In this document: in pieces, positions 37,263-45,151 of the stretch
How the letters are laid out: each line of letters opens with the position of its first letter
Numbering within the stretch: position 1 is the first letter of the stretch
Source of the DNA: Dehalococcoidia bacterium
GTDB lineage: Bacteria > Chloroflexota > Dehalococcoidia > Lucifugimonadales > UBA3495
Assembly (NCBI GenBank): GCA_022823505.1
Contig: JAJEIA010000104.1
Coordinates: 1 to 64,000 of the forward strand
Direction of reading: 5' to 3'
Length of the DNA stretch: 64,000 nucleotides
The notes under the pieces: generated by a model
Database searches by the model: none
What the model saw: only the letters and a program-made list of their open reading frames with translations
What the model was told of the DNA's origin: nothing
Made by a program: the position numbers and the translations under genes

Positions 37263-38399
37263 TTACCCCGCCACCAGCATCTCGTCCGTGCTAATCAGCG
37301 GCGACAGCAGGCGCGGGCCGTTGGCGGTGACCAGCACCATGTCCTGCAGGTGCCAGCAGGGGCCGATGTGCGGTTCCAGGGCGACGACCATGCCCTCCTC
37401 AAGCACCCGATCGCTGGACGGCACCATGTATGGCTCCTGCTGGTGCCACCACGCGCCCACGCCGTGGCCGGCCAGGGCCACGTTACCGTCGAAGCCGGCC
37501 TCGTGGAACGCATCGTTGGCGAAGTGGTAGATGTCCGCCGTGCGCGCGCCGGGGACGCATCGGTCGATGGTGCCGCGATAGATGTCCAGCACCACCTGGT
37601 AGGTTTGCTTCTGCTCGACTGAGGGCTCGCCCACGCACACGGTGCGCGACTGGTGACCGGGGTAGCCGTTCAGGTACGCCACGTAGTCGTTGCGAATGAT
37701 GTCCCCCGCCTCGAAAGCCAGGTCGCTCTCGCCGCCGTAGCCCACGGTGTTGCGGCTGGAGTTCAGAATACCGTGCGTCCAGTTAGCGCCCCGACGCAGG
37801 CAGCTCTCGACGATGCGGCTGTGCACCAAGCGTTCCGTGTCGCCGGGCCGCACGGTGGGCAGCACCTCCAGGTAGGCCTCGTCCAGCAGCTTGGCGCCGG
37901 CCTCCAGGGCCGCCACCTCCTCGGGCGTCTTGATCCAGCGCACTCGGTCCATCAGCTCGGTGCAGTCGACCACCCGCGCCCGGGGCAGCAGCCGGCCGAT
38001 TTCCTCCCACCGGTTGGCGCTGACGTAGCCCTTCTCGAACCCGATCGTCTCCCCGGCCAGGCCCAGTTCCCGCAGCACGGCGGCGGCGCGCTCATAGGGC
38101 GACTCCGCGTAGTCGTCCACCACCTCGATGCACTCCAGCCACGAGTCGCGGCGGGCCAGCGGCGCGGCGTAGGAGTTCAGCACCAGCACCGGCTCGCCGT
38201 GCCGCGGCCACACCAGCAGCACCTCGCGGGGCGAGTCGGGAAACTCCAGGTGACGCGCCAGTGTGCCGGGGTACGCGAACCCCGCCAGGTAGGTGAAGTT
38301 CTTGCCCGAGCGCGCGACGACGGCCGATACGCCCTCCTCGTCCATCAGCCGGTGCAGCCGCTCCACGTTGGCGATTATCTTGCCGAAGGCGTTTGCCAT
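37263..38399 (-). CDS. M24-fold (Xaa-Pro peptidase/creatinase-like) protein with altered metal site
   Basis: A 378-residue pita-bread-fold protein: N-terminal creatinase-like domain (about 1-155) and C-terminal M24 domain. Aligning by eye to the five metal ligands D-D-H-E-E gives Asp238 (IIRNDYV), His249 in place of the second Asp (GYPGHQSRT), His312 (GHGVG), Glu342 (ALEPHI) and Gln352 in place of the final Glu (HLQDMVLVT). A normal dinuclear aminopeptidase is therefore unlikely; creatinase-like, metal-independent C-N hydrolases share the fold. It is the last gene of a four-gene operon with CaiB, thiolase-like and DUF35 genes; AAGGAG lies ten bases before its ATG. Confidence 0.82.
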   Translation of the reverse strand: MANAFGKIIANVERLHRLMDEEGVSAVVARSGKNFTYLAGFAYPGTLARHLEFPDSPREVLLVWPRHGEPVLVLNSYAAPLARRDSWLECIEVVDDYAESPYERAAAVLRELGLAGETIGFEKGYVSANRWEEIGRLLPRARVVDCTELMDRVRWIKTPEEVAALEAGAKLLDEAYLEVLPTVRPGDTERLVHSRIVESCLRRGANWTHGILNSSRNTVGYGGESDLAFEAGDIIRNDYVAYLNGYPGHQSRTVCVGEPSVEQKQTYQVVLDIYRGTIDRCVPGARTADIYHFANDAFHEAGFDGNVALAGHGVGAWWHQQEPYMVPSSDRVLEEGMVVALEPHIGPCWHLQDMVLVTANGPRLLSPLISTDEMLVAG

Positions 38400-38463
38400 G
38401 ACTCTGATGCTCCTTGTGGAGGTTTTTCGGTATCGCGTGGCCCTTGGGTCACGGTTTCGGCGT

Positions 38464-38952
38464 CTACTGTCCGGTGTCGGGCACGAACACCGGCAGGACC
38501 ACGTCGGGATCGTCCGCCGCCGGCACGAAGGTCACCCGCACCGGCAGGTCGATGCTGATGTCCTCGGGCGCCACGTGCAGTACGTTGCTGCACACCCGCA
38601 AGCCCTCCTGCTCTTCCAGCTCGATCACGCAGATGTTGTAGGGCGTCTGCTCCCTCTCGCGGATCGCCGGGTGCACGGGATGGCGCACGATCACAAACGA
38701 ATAGACGAACCCCCGACCGCTCACCCTGGTCCAGGCGTATTCCAGCGATGAGCACTCGGGACACATCGGCGTCGGCAGGTGCCGGAATCGTCCGCAGCCC
38801 GCGCACCGCTGGATACGCAACTCGCCGGCGCGCGTACCTTCCCAGAATCCGTGCTCGTAATCGGGCACCCGTTCCAGATCAGGCAGGGGCACGGCCTCCA
38901 GCGGCTTGGTCATCGCAGGCGACTTGGCGACCGGTTCCGTCTGCTGGGTCAT
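38464..38952 (-). CDS. DUF35 / Zn-ribbon OB-fold acyl-CoA-associated protein
   Basis: A 162-residue protein with an N-terminal rubredoxin-like zinc ribbon, CAGCGRFRHLPTPMCPEC (two CxxC pairs), and an OB-fold (VYSFVIVRHPVHPA, then NICVIELEEQEGLR). DUF35 proteins bind acyl-CoA and work as obligate partners of thiolase-like proteins, for example the ChsH2 DUF35 domain with Ltp2 in steroid side-chain removal. The gene lies 12 bases after the thiolase-like gene on the same strand with a GAGG site seven bases before the ATG, consistent with such a complex. The residue before the OB-fold (YEHGFWEGTRAGEL) is the usual DUF35 N-terminal helix. Confidence 0.9.
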   Translation of the reverse strand: MTQQTEPVAKSPAMTKPLEAVPLPDLERVPDYEHGFWEGTRAGELRIQRCAGCGRFRHLPTPMCPECSSLEYAWTRVSGRGFVYSFVIVRHPVHPAIREREQTPYNICVIELEEQEGLRVCSNVLHVAPEDISIDLPVRVTFVPAADDPDVVLPVFVPDTGQ

Positions 38953-38964
38953 CGCAGTACCTCG

Positions 38965-40158
38965 CTATCCTCGACGAATGATCACGGCGCCGCTGAGCTG
39001 CGCGACGCTGCTGCAGGACAGGACACGGTTGATCGTTTTGTCGGGGGGCTGCGCGGTCGAATCTCCGCGGATCAAACGCACCGCCTCCTGCACGTGGGTC
39101 AGGCCGTGGATGTACGCCTCCGAGTGGTTGCCGCCGTGGGTGTTCACCGGCAGCATCCCGTCAAACCGGATGTTGTCGCCGCCTTGCACGAAGTCCTTGG
39201 CCTCGCCCGGCGGCACAAACCCGTAGGTTTCCAGGTTGATCAAACAGAAGGGCGTGAAGTGGTCGTAGAACATCATCGCGTCCATGTCCGCCGCGCTCAG
39301 GCGGGCCCGCGCCCACAGGTCCCGCGCCGTGTGCTCCGATTCCGCCACGGCCAGATCAGGGCGATATATGATGCCGTCGTTGCGCGGGCCGGAGCCCTGG
39401 GCCGCCGCCTCCACCAGCGTCAGCGTATCCGAGTGACGCAGTTCCCGCGCCCGCTCCGCCGTGGTCATCACTACTGCGGCGGCGCCGTCGTTCTCCTGGC
39501 AGAAATCCAGCACGTGCAGCGGGTCCACCACCATGCGCGAGTTCTGGTGGTCGTCGATGGTGATGGGCTCCCGCCGCAACGCCCGCGGGTTCCGAGAGGC
39601 ATGTTCCCGCAGCGTCACGGCCACCCAGCCGAAGTGCCGGCTGGTGGCCCCGTACCGGTGCATGTACCGCCGCACGAACATACCGAAGCGATGGGCCGGC
39701 GCCATGTTGCCCCACGGCACGGCGAAACTGTCCGCCCCGCCGGGAATGCTTTCAGGACCACGGGCTCGCCCCAGTCGCACGCCGGAGCGCAGGTTGGCGG
39801 CCCGGAAGCAGACCACGTGGTTGGCGTACCCGGCGGCGATGGCCGCTGCGGCATGGCCCACCGTGGCGTTGCCCGCGCCGCCGCCGTAGGAGATCGATTC
39901 CCAGTGCCGCAGGTTTTTGATGCCCAGCGACTGCGTCAGGAGCGTCTCGTGGTTCGACTCCATGTCGTAGCGGATCAGACCGTCGATGTCCTGCGGGGCG
40001 ATGCCAGCGTCGTCGCAGGCGGCTTTGATGGCCTCGGAGGCCAGCTGCAGCTCGCTGCGGCCCGAGTTCCACGAGAACTCCGTCTCGCCGATGCCGACGA
40101 TTGCGGCCTTGTCCCGTATGCCGTTGGTGTCGGCGGGGATGATGTTGGGCGCCATCAT
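38965..40158 (-). CDS. thiolase-like protein (SCP-x/Ltp2 type) lacking the usual nucleophilic Cys
   Basis: A 397-residue thiolase-fold protein (KAAIVGIGETEFSWNSG; LASEAIKAACDDAGI; HGGNHSEAYIHG). In the position where thiolases have the nucleophilic Cys of the CASG motif, it reads SISYGGGAGNATVG, with no Cys. The segment MMFYDHFTPFCLINLETYG keeps Tyr residues in the region where Ltp2-type retro-aldolases carry catalytic Tyr. Together with the adjacent DUF35 gene this suggests a C-C-cleaving acyl-CoA aldolase rather than a Claisen thiolase; this is inference from Ltp2-ChsH2. A GGAGGAG motif lies upstream of the doubled ATG. It starts three bases after the CaiB fusion stop. Confidence 0.85.
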   Translation of the reverse strand: MMAPNIIPADTNGIRDKAAIVGIGETEFSWNSGRSELQLASEAIKAACDDAGIAPQDIDGLIRYDMESNHETLLTQSLGIKNLRHWESISYGGGAGNATVGHAAAAIAAGYANHVVCFRAANLRSGVRLGRARGPESIPGGADSFAVPWGNMAPAHRFGMFVRRYMHRYGATSRHFGWVAVTLREHASRNPRALRREPITIDDHQNSRMVVDPLHVLDFCQENDGAAAVVMTTAERARELRHSDTLTLVEAAAQGSGPRNDGIIYRPDLAVAESEHTARDLWARARLSAADMDAMMFYDHFTPFCLINLETYGFVPPGEAKDFVQGGDNIRFDGMLPVNTHGGNHSEAYIHGLTHVQEAVRLIRGDSTAQPPDKTINRVLSCSSVAQLSGAVIIRRG

Positions 40159-40161
40159 CTG

Positions 40162-42588
40162 CTATTCCTCCTCCCAGTCCACCACCCTGCGTTGCTTGAA
40201 ATCGCGGATCTGCTCGTCGCTGTACCCCAGCTCCCGCAGGATGGGCCGCGTGTGCTGGCCCTTCAGCGGACCGGGGCCGGCCTTGCCCGAGGTCTCCGAA
40301 AACTCCACCACCGGCGCATACCGCCAGAACTTGCCGAAGCGCGGCGCCGACACCTCGGTCAGCATGCCCTGATCCCGCACGTGGGGGTCGTCGTTGAAGA
40401 AGTAGTACATTCCCCGGTCCTCGGCCCTGACGCACGCCACGTCCGCAGCCGTCAGCAACCGCTCCCAGTGCAACGGCTCCTCTGCGGCGAACACCCGCCC
40501 CAACTCGTCGGCCAGCGCGTCGTCGTGCTCCTGGCGCTTCTGGGCGCTGGCGAACCTCGGGTCATCCAGCAAATCCGTCCGTTCGATGGTCCGGCACAGC
40601 GCCTGCCACTCCTCTTCAAACGGACACGCCAGGAACACCCAGCCAGTCTTCGCACGGTACAGGCGGTACAAAGCGTGGAGCCCGTAGCCGTCCCGGTCCG
40701 GCAGCGGACGCGCTGGCTTGCCCTCGTGCCGGTAGAAGTCGTCGATGTTGGCGTAGGCGTTGGCCGCGATCATGGTGGACTCGACGTATTGCGCCGCGCC
40801 GGTGCGCTCTCGCGCGTACAGGCCCAGCAGCAGGCCGACGGCGTTCACCATGGCCGTGTTGTGATCGGCGGTGCCGTCGTTGGCCCGCTTCAGTTGTTTC
40901 GATACGGCGGCGATTTCGTCGATGGTCATGGGCTGATCGGCCGACGGGAAGGCGTCCCGGCCCATCTGCGCCACGCCGCCGCCGGACACCGCCCCGGCGA
41001 TGGGCGCCATGGACGGCCGGTGCGAGTACGGCCCGGTGGATCCATACCCGCCGGCGTAAAGGTACACCAGGTTGGGATTGATCTCCCGCAACTGCTGGTA
41101 TCCAATCCCCGTCCGTTCCGGTGCGCCCGGCCGCATGCTGTGCAGCAGCAGGTCGGCCCTGGCCGCCAGCTTGCCCATGATCTCCTGTCCCTCCTCGGTC
41201 TTGAGGTCCAGGCAGATGCACTCGGAGCCGGCCATGGTCCGGTGCGCCGAGAAGGGCAGCCCCTGGCGTCCCCAGTCGCCGCCCGGCGCCTCGATGCGGA
41301 TCACTCTCGCGCCCAGCTCAGCCACCAGCGCGCAGCCCAGGGGCCCGTTGATCACCGTCGCCAGGTCCAGGAGCGTGATCCCCTCCAGCGCGCGCTCGGG
41401 CATCGGCGCATTGGAGCCGTTGGGTCGTTTCCCGTTGCCGCTACCCAACCGCTCCAGAACCTCCTCGGTATGCTGGCCCAACGCCGGGGCGGGACCCTGC
41501 GTGCTGCCCGGGGTTTCGCTCATGCTCACCATGGAACCCAGCTGGCGGGTGTCGCCAACTGTGGAGGCGTGAACACGCTGCACGTTGCCGTTGTGCACGA
41601 TTTGCGGATGGTCCAGCGCCCGTTCCGAGGTGTAGTAGGGCTCAGCGGCTACGTTACCGGCCTCGCCCAGGAAGATGTCCATCCATTCGTCCAGCGTCTT
41701 CTGCTGGACCTTCTCCAGCATGATCCGCTCCAGCGCGGCAACCGCATCCTGGTCCAGCCGGGGCGCGGTCTCGAACCGCGGGTCCTCGTAGATGAAGTCC
41801 ATGTCCAGCCAGTGCATCATCGACCGGAACAACCGCTCCACCACGTTGCCCAACTGGATCCACTGGCCGTCCTTCGTGCGGGCCGGCAGGTAGCCCGTGG
41901 GGTTGGGCCGCCCGATGCCCACTCGAGGGTCTGGTGGATATTCCTCGGGCCGGTTCTCCACCATCTGCCCGTGGACCCAGGACACGTGGTCGTAGGTGGT
42001 GACGGCCTTCAGCATGCTGGTTTCGACGCGCTGGCCCCGGCCGGTCTTTTCGCGCACGTACAGGGCTGCCGTGATGCCCCGTAACAGGGCCGTGGCGGCG
42101 GCGTGGCAAACGCCCTGAACCACCACGTAGTTGGGGCCTTCGCGCGGGTTCTGCTCGGCGAACATCATCATCCGCCCACTCTTGGCGGCGACCACCGCGT
42201 CGTAACCCTTGTAGTGCGCGTAGGACCCGTGGGACCCGAAGCTGGTCAGCGTGGCGTATATCAAACCGGGGTGGCTCTCGCGCAGGTTGTCGTAGTCCAC
42301 GCCCAGCCGTTGGGCGACGCCCGGCCGGAAGTTCTCCACCACCACGTCGGCCAGCCCTGCCAATTTGCTGGCATGATTCCGGCCCTGGTCGGTCTTCAGG
42401 TCCAGGACGACACTCTTCTTCCCTCGGTTCCACTGGATCGAGCCGGGCGCGTCCCGGAATTTTTCTCCGCCCGGCGGCTCGACCTTGATGACCTCCGCGC
42501 CGAAGTCGGACATCACCATGGTGGCCACACCACCGGCCCGCCCGCTGGTGAAATCGAGGACGGTTAATCCGTCAAAGACCTGGGCCAT
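40162..42588 (-). CDS. tandem-fused CaiB/BaiF CoA-transferase, one half with Asp-to-Cys change
   Basis: An 808-residue fusion of two class III CoA-transferase units (about 1-395 and 415-808), each with its own LDxxT and AEVI/ARVIRIE-type nucleotide motif. The family enzymes are interlocked homodimers; the fusion is likely a pseudodimer. In the second half the catalytic Asp is present (Asp575, GTADHNTAM). In the first half the aligned position, 21 residues before the TGRGQ turn, is Cys161 (QGVCHAAA). Two-unit CaiB fusions are known, for example DddD in DMSP metabolism, but no specific relationship is claimed. ATG 42588 follows AAAGGGGGAG; the open frame upstream has no domain content. First gene of an operon with thiolase-like, DUF35 and M24-like genes, so it probably primes a carboxylic acid as CoA thioester. 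Confidence 0.88.
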   Translation of the reverse strand: MAQVFDGLTVLDFTSGRAGGVATMVMSDFGAEVIKVEPPGGEKFRDAPGSIQWNRGKKSVVLDLKTDQGRNHASKLAGLADVVVENFRPGVAQRLGVDYDNLRESHPGLIYATLTSFGSHGSYAHYKGYDAVVAAKSGRMMMFAEQNPREGPNYVVVQGVCHAAATALLRGITAALYVREKTGRGQRVETSMLKAVTTYDHVSWVHGQMVENRPEEYPPDPRVGIGRPNPTGYLPARTKDGQWIQLGNVVERLFRSMMHWLDMDFIYEDPRFETAPRLDQDAVAALERIMLEKVQQKTLDEWMDIFLGEAGNVAAEPYYTSERALDHPQIVHNGNVQRVHASTVGDTRQLGSMVSMSETPGSTQGPAPALGQHTEEVLERLGSGNGKRPNGSNAPMPERALEGITLLDLATVINGPLGCALVAELGARVIRIEAPGGDWGRQGLPFSAHRTMAGSECICLDLKTEEGQEIMGKLAARADLLLHSMRPGAPERTGIGYQQLREINPNLVYLYAGGYGSTGPYSHRPSMAPIAGAVSGGGVAQMGRDAFPSADQPMTIDEIAAVSKQLKRANDGTADHNTAMVNAVGLLLGLYARERTGAAQYVESTMIAANAYANIDDFYRHEGKPARPLPDRDGYGLHALYRLYRAKTGWVFLACPFEEEWQALCRTIERTDLLDDPRFASAQKRQEHDDALADELGRVFAAEEPLHWERLLTAADVACVRAEDRGMYYFFNDDPHVRDQGMLTEVSAPRFGKFWRYAPVVEFSETSGKAGPGPLKGQHTRPILRELGYSDEQIRDFKQRRVVDWEEE

Positions 42589-42742
42589 GGCTCCCCCTTT
42601 GCTGTTCTCCCGTGTGTTGCGGTGAGCACGCGCGGTGCTACGACCCTCGCCGGCCAATGGTACGGCCTTTTGACCGCCGACGCCATCCGCAGAGTCTCGC
42701 GAGTCGGGCAGTTTCATGCATACCCAGTTTGCGGCCGGGAGA

Positions 42743-42854
42743 CATCAGAATCAGGATTTTCAAGAATTGCGGATTATCAGGATTGGAACCGTTCTGTGAG
42801 GGAGATCACCCAATCCTGCCGAATCATGAAATCCCGTAAATCCTGATGCTGACG
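42743..42854. repeat. 112-bp inverted-repeat (MITE-like) element, copy 1
   Basis: Ends CATCAGAATCAGG and CCTGATGCTGACG are near-perfect inverted repeats, and the inside is largely self-complementary, with shared blocks such as CAGGATTTTCAAGA and GGATTGGAACCGTTC. It is the same length as copy 2 at 45020-45131 and similar across its whole length. No coding capacity. It resembles short palindromic elements scattered in environmental genomes. Confidence 0.8.
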
Positions 42855-42892
42855 AATCGCGACAGCGAGTCCACGTGAGAACAGGCGGCGCG

Positions 42893-42921
42893 TTGACGGG
42901 TATAACCTCGCGCACTACACT
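42893..42921 (+). promoter_or_regulatory. sigma-70-type promoter for the first NodB/PuuE-like gene
   Basis: TTGACG (42893-42898), a 17-base spacer and TACACT (42916-42921); the gene starts 67 bases after the -10. Confidence 0.55.
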
Positions 42922-42987
42922 GCCGGCCACCCTGCGGGATAGCCCGCATGGGTTTCCGAACCGCCAACCCTCGGGGAGGTGTCCGCC

Positions 42988-43896
42988 ATGCCATTGCCGC
43001 CCAATCGCGTAGATTACAGCCCCATCATCGACCGGCCCGTCATCAAGTGGCCCAACGACGCCAGGGTCGCCCTGTGGATCGCCCCCAACGTCGAGCACTA
43101 CGAGTACGAGCCGGAGTTCGACGGGCACCGCAACCCCTGGCCGCGCACGCCATATCCCGACGTTCAGCAGTACGCCTACCGCGACTACGGCAACCGGGTC
43201 GGCTTCTGGCGCATGGCAGATGTGCTGGACAAGCACAACATCCGCTGCTGCGTGTCCCTGAACATGGCCGTGCTGGAGCATTTCCCCGAAATCGGCGAGG
43301 CCATGGTGCAGCGCAACTGGGACTTCATGAGCCACGGCATCTACAACACCCGCTACCTGAACCACTACACCGAGGAACAGGAGCGGGAGTTCTATCGGGA
43401 CACCATCGACACCCTGAAGCGGCACACCGGCAAGCAGCTCAAGGGTATGCTGGGGCCGGCCATATCCGGCACCGAGCGCACCCCCGACCTCATGGCCGAG
43501 GCCGGGCTCATCTACCACACCGACTGGATGCACGACGACCAGCCCGTGCCCATCCGGGTCAACAGCGGCAAGCTCGTCTCGGTGCCCTACTCCATCGAGC
43601 TGAACGACGCCCCGCTCTTCCGGCAGCACTACGAGGGCGATTACTTCGCTGAGATCTGCAAGGCGCAGTTCGACCAGCTCTACCAGGAAGGCGCACACAG
43701 CGGCCGGGTCATGTGCATCGCCCTGCACCCGTATCTCATCGGCCAGCCCCACCGCTCCCGGTATCTGGACGAGGTGCTTGGCTACATCATGTCCCACGAC
43801 GGCGTTTGGCAAACCACGGCCGACGACATCGCCGAGTACTACATCGCCAACTACTACGACGAGGCCGTGGCCCACGCGGAACGGTTGAACGGCTGA
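42988..43896 (+). CDS. NodB/PuuE-like polysaccharide deacetylase-family protein (1)
   Basis: A 302-residue NodB-fold protein of the subgroup containing PuuE allantoinase and peptidoglycan deacetylase-like enzymes (KWPNDARVALWIAPNVEHYE; YRDYGNRVGFWR; LHPYLIGQPHR). The motif 1 Asp pair of metal-dependent NodB enzymes reads NVE and motif 2 reads SHGIYNTRY, keeping the first His but lacking the second. PuuE is also incomplete at this site and works without metal, so a ureide- or amide-hydrolase role is as plausible as glycan deacetylation. ATG 42988 follows GGGGAGG by eight bases; a GTG nine bases upstream is less likely. Its close paralogue lies downstream. Confidence 0.85.
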   Translation: MPLPPNRVDYSPIIDRPVIKWPNDARVALWIAPNVEHYEYEPEFDGHRNPWPRTPYPDVQQYAYRDYGNRVGFWRMADVLDKHNIRCCVSLNMAVLEHFPEIGEAMVQRNWDFMSHGIYNTRYLNHYTEEQEREFYRDTIDTLKRHTGKQLKGMLGPAISGTERTPDLMAEAGLIYHTDWMHDDQPVPIRVNSGKLVSVPYSIELNDAPLFRQHYEGDYFAEICKAQFDQLYQEGAHSGRVMCIALHPYLIGQPHRSRYLDEVLGYIMSHDGVWQTTADDIAEYYIANYYDEAVAHAERLNG

Positions 43897-43907
43897 TTTC
43901 GTCCCAA

Positions 43908-44012
43908 CCGTCGTTCCCGCGAAAGCGGGAACCCAGCGGATACCAATCGGACGCATCAGCAAGGAGTCCAACCGACCCGATTGCTGGATTCCAGCGTGCG
44001 CAGGAATGACGG
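43908..44012. repeat. REP-like palindromic element
   Basis: About 105 bp bounded by CCGTCGTTCC and GGAATGACGG, with an internal stem TTCCCGCgaaaGCGGGAA and a second stem GGATTCCAGCGTGCGCAGGAA-like near the right end (first arm GATTCC, second arm GGAAT). This matches the widespread bacterial palindromic repeat that begins TCATTCCCGCGAAAGCGGGA. It sits between the two NodB/PuuE-like genes. Confidence 0.75.
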
Positions 44013-44071
44013 AAATAAGTGGGCAACGGCGAGGATATAGAGGGCTCAAACAGGAATCACGGAGGAAAGTC

Positions 44072-44986
44072 ATGCCCGCAGAACGGCGCTTCGGGATGGA
44101 CCACCCGCACTACGACTGGTTGCCCTTCAACCGGAGGGGCATCCTTCGCTGGCCGGATAACGCGCGCGTCGCCCTGTGCGTGATCGTCAACCTGGAGCAC
44201 CCGGAATGGGACCCGCCGGAGGACAGCTTCACCACGCCCTTCGCCGGCGGCCTGGGTGCCCGGGGCTTCCCGGACTATGCCCGGCTGTCCCATCGGGAAT
44301 ACGGCCACCGCGTCGGCATCTTCCGGGTGCTGGAAACCCTGCGCCGGCACGGCATCCCGGCCACCGTGGCCATGGACGCCATGACCGCCGAGAACTACCC
44401 CTACCTGGTGCGCCACTGCCAGGAGGCCGGCGCCGAGATCATCGGCCACGGTGTGTCCCTGTCCCGCATGATCACCAGCGACATGACCGAGGACGCGGAG
44501 CGCGAGTACATCAGCCAGTCAGTAGCGGCCCTGACCCGCGCCACCGGAGGCGCTCCCGCCGGCTGGCTCGGACCGGAGTACGGCGAGTCCAACCGAACCC
44601 CGCAGCTCCTGTCCGAGGCCGGCCTGCGCTACGTCTGCGACTGGGTTAACGACGAGCAGCCCTACCCGCTGCACAGCCCCCACGGGGAGATGTTCACCCT
44701 GCCCATCATGTGGGAGCTGGACGACGTGTCCGCCCTGTGGGAGCGCCGGGTGGTCGTTGGACGCTACCAGCAACTCCTGGAGGAGGGCTTCGAGACGCTA
44801 TACCAGGACGGGCAGCAGAACGGACGACTGATGGCGCTGAACCTGCATCCGTGGCTCATCGGCCAGCCCTTCCGCATTGGCTACCTCGACCGCGCCCTGG
44901 GCCGGATGATGCGGCGCGGCGGCGTGTGGGCCGCCACCGGCTCACAGATCGTAGACTGGTACCGGGACAACCCGCCGACGGCGTAG
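44072..44986 (+). CDS. NodB/PuuE-like polysaccharide deacetylase-family protein (2)
   Basis: A 304-residue paralogue of the preceding protein (LRWPDNARVALCVIVNLEH; HREYGHRVGIFRVL; LHPWLIGQPFR). The motif 2 region is GHGVSLSRM, so again the second metal-binding His is absent. ATG 44072 follows GGAGG by six bases; the longer open frame reads back through the palindromic repeat and is not credible. No signal peptide, so a cytoplasmic substrate is likely. With the upstream copy it may form a two-gene unit broken up by the inserted repeat. Confidence 0.85.
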   Translation: MPAERRFGMDHPHYDWLPFNRRGILRWPDNARVALCVIVNLEHPEWDPPEDSFTTPFAGGLGARGFPDYARLSHREYGHRVGIFRVLETLRRHGIPATVAMDAMTAENYPYLVRHCQEAGAEIIGHGVSLSRMITSDMTEDAEREYISQSVAALTRATGGAPAGWLGPEYGESNRTPQLLSEAGLRYVCDWVNDEQPYPLHSPHGEMFTLPIMWELDDVSALWERRVVVGRYQQLLEEGFETLYQDGQQNGRLMALNLHPWLIGQPFRIGYLDRALGRMMRRGGVWAATGSQIVDWYRDNPPTA

Positions 44987-45019
44987 TCATTACCCCCGTG
45001 CATACCCACTTTCGTGAAT

Positions 45020-45131
45020 CGTCAGAAGCAGGATTTTCAAGATTTGTGGATTACCAGGATTGGAACCGTTCCGTGATGGAGTTCTCCCAATCCTGTCAAA
45101 TCATTAAATCCCGCAAACCCTGCTTCTGACG
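45020..45131. repeat. 112-bp inverted-repeat (MITE-like) element, copy 2
   Basis: Perfect 13-bp terminal inverted repeats CGTCAGAAGCAGG and CCTGCTTCTGACG; internal sequence similar to copy 1 at 42743-42854 and of identical total length. It lies between the second NodB/PuuE-like gene and the 3' end of a GNAT gene, where it could act as a bidirectional terminator-like hairpin. Confidence 0.85.
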
Positions 45132-45151
45132 TTCCTCCGCCGTAAATTGGC

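Larger units (their letters stand above)
42589..42987. other. divergent intergenic region between CaiB fusion and deacetylase genes
   Basis: About 400 bp holding copy 1 of the 112-bp inverted-repeat element (42743-42854) and the promoter of the first NodB/PuuE-like gene (42893-42921). Nothing further recognised in 42600-42740. Confidence 0.5.

Noticed and set aside
38779-42084. An 1101-codon plus-strand ORF opposite the thiolase-like and CaiB genes
   Set aside because: It is antisense to two genes with clear family motifs, and its translation is His/Arg/Gly-rich without domains.
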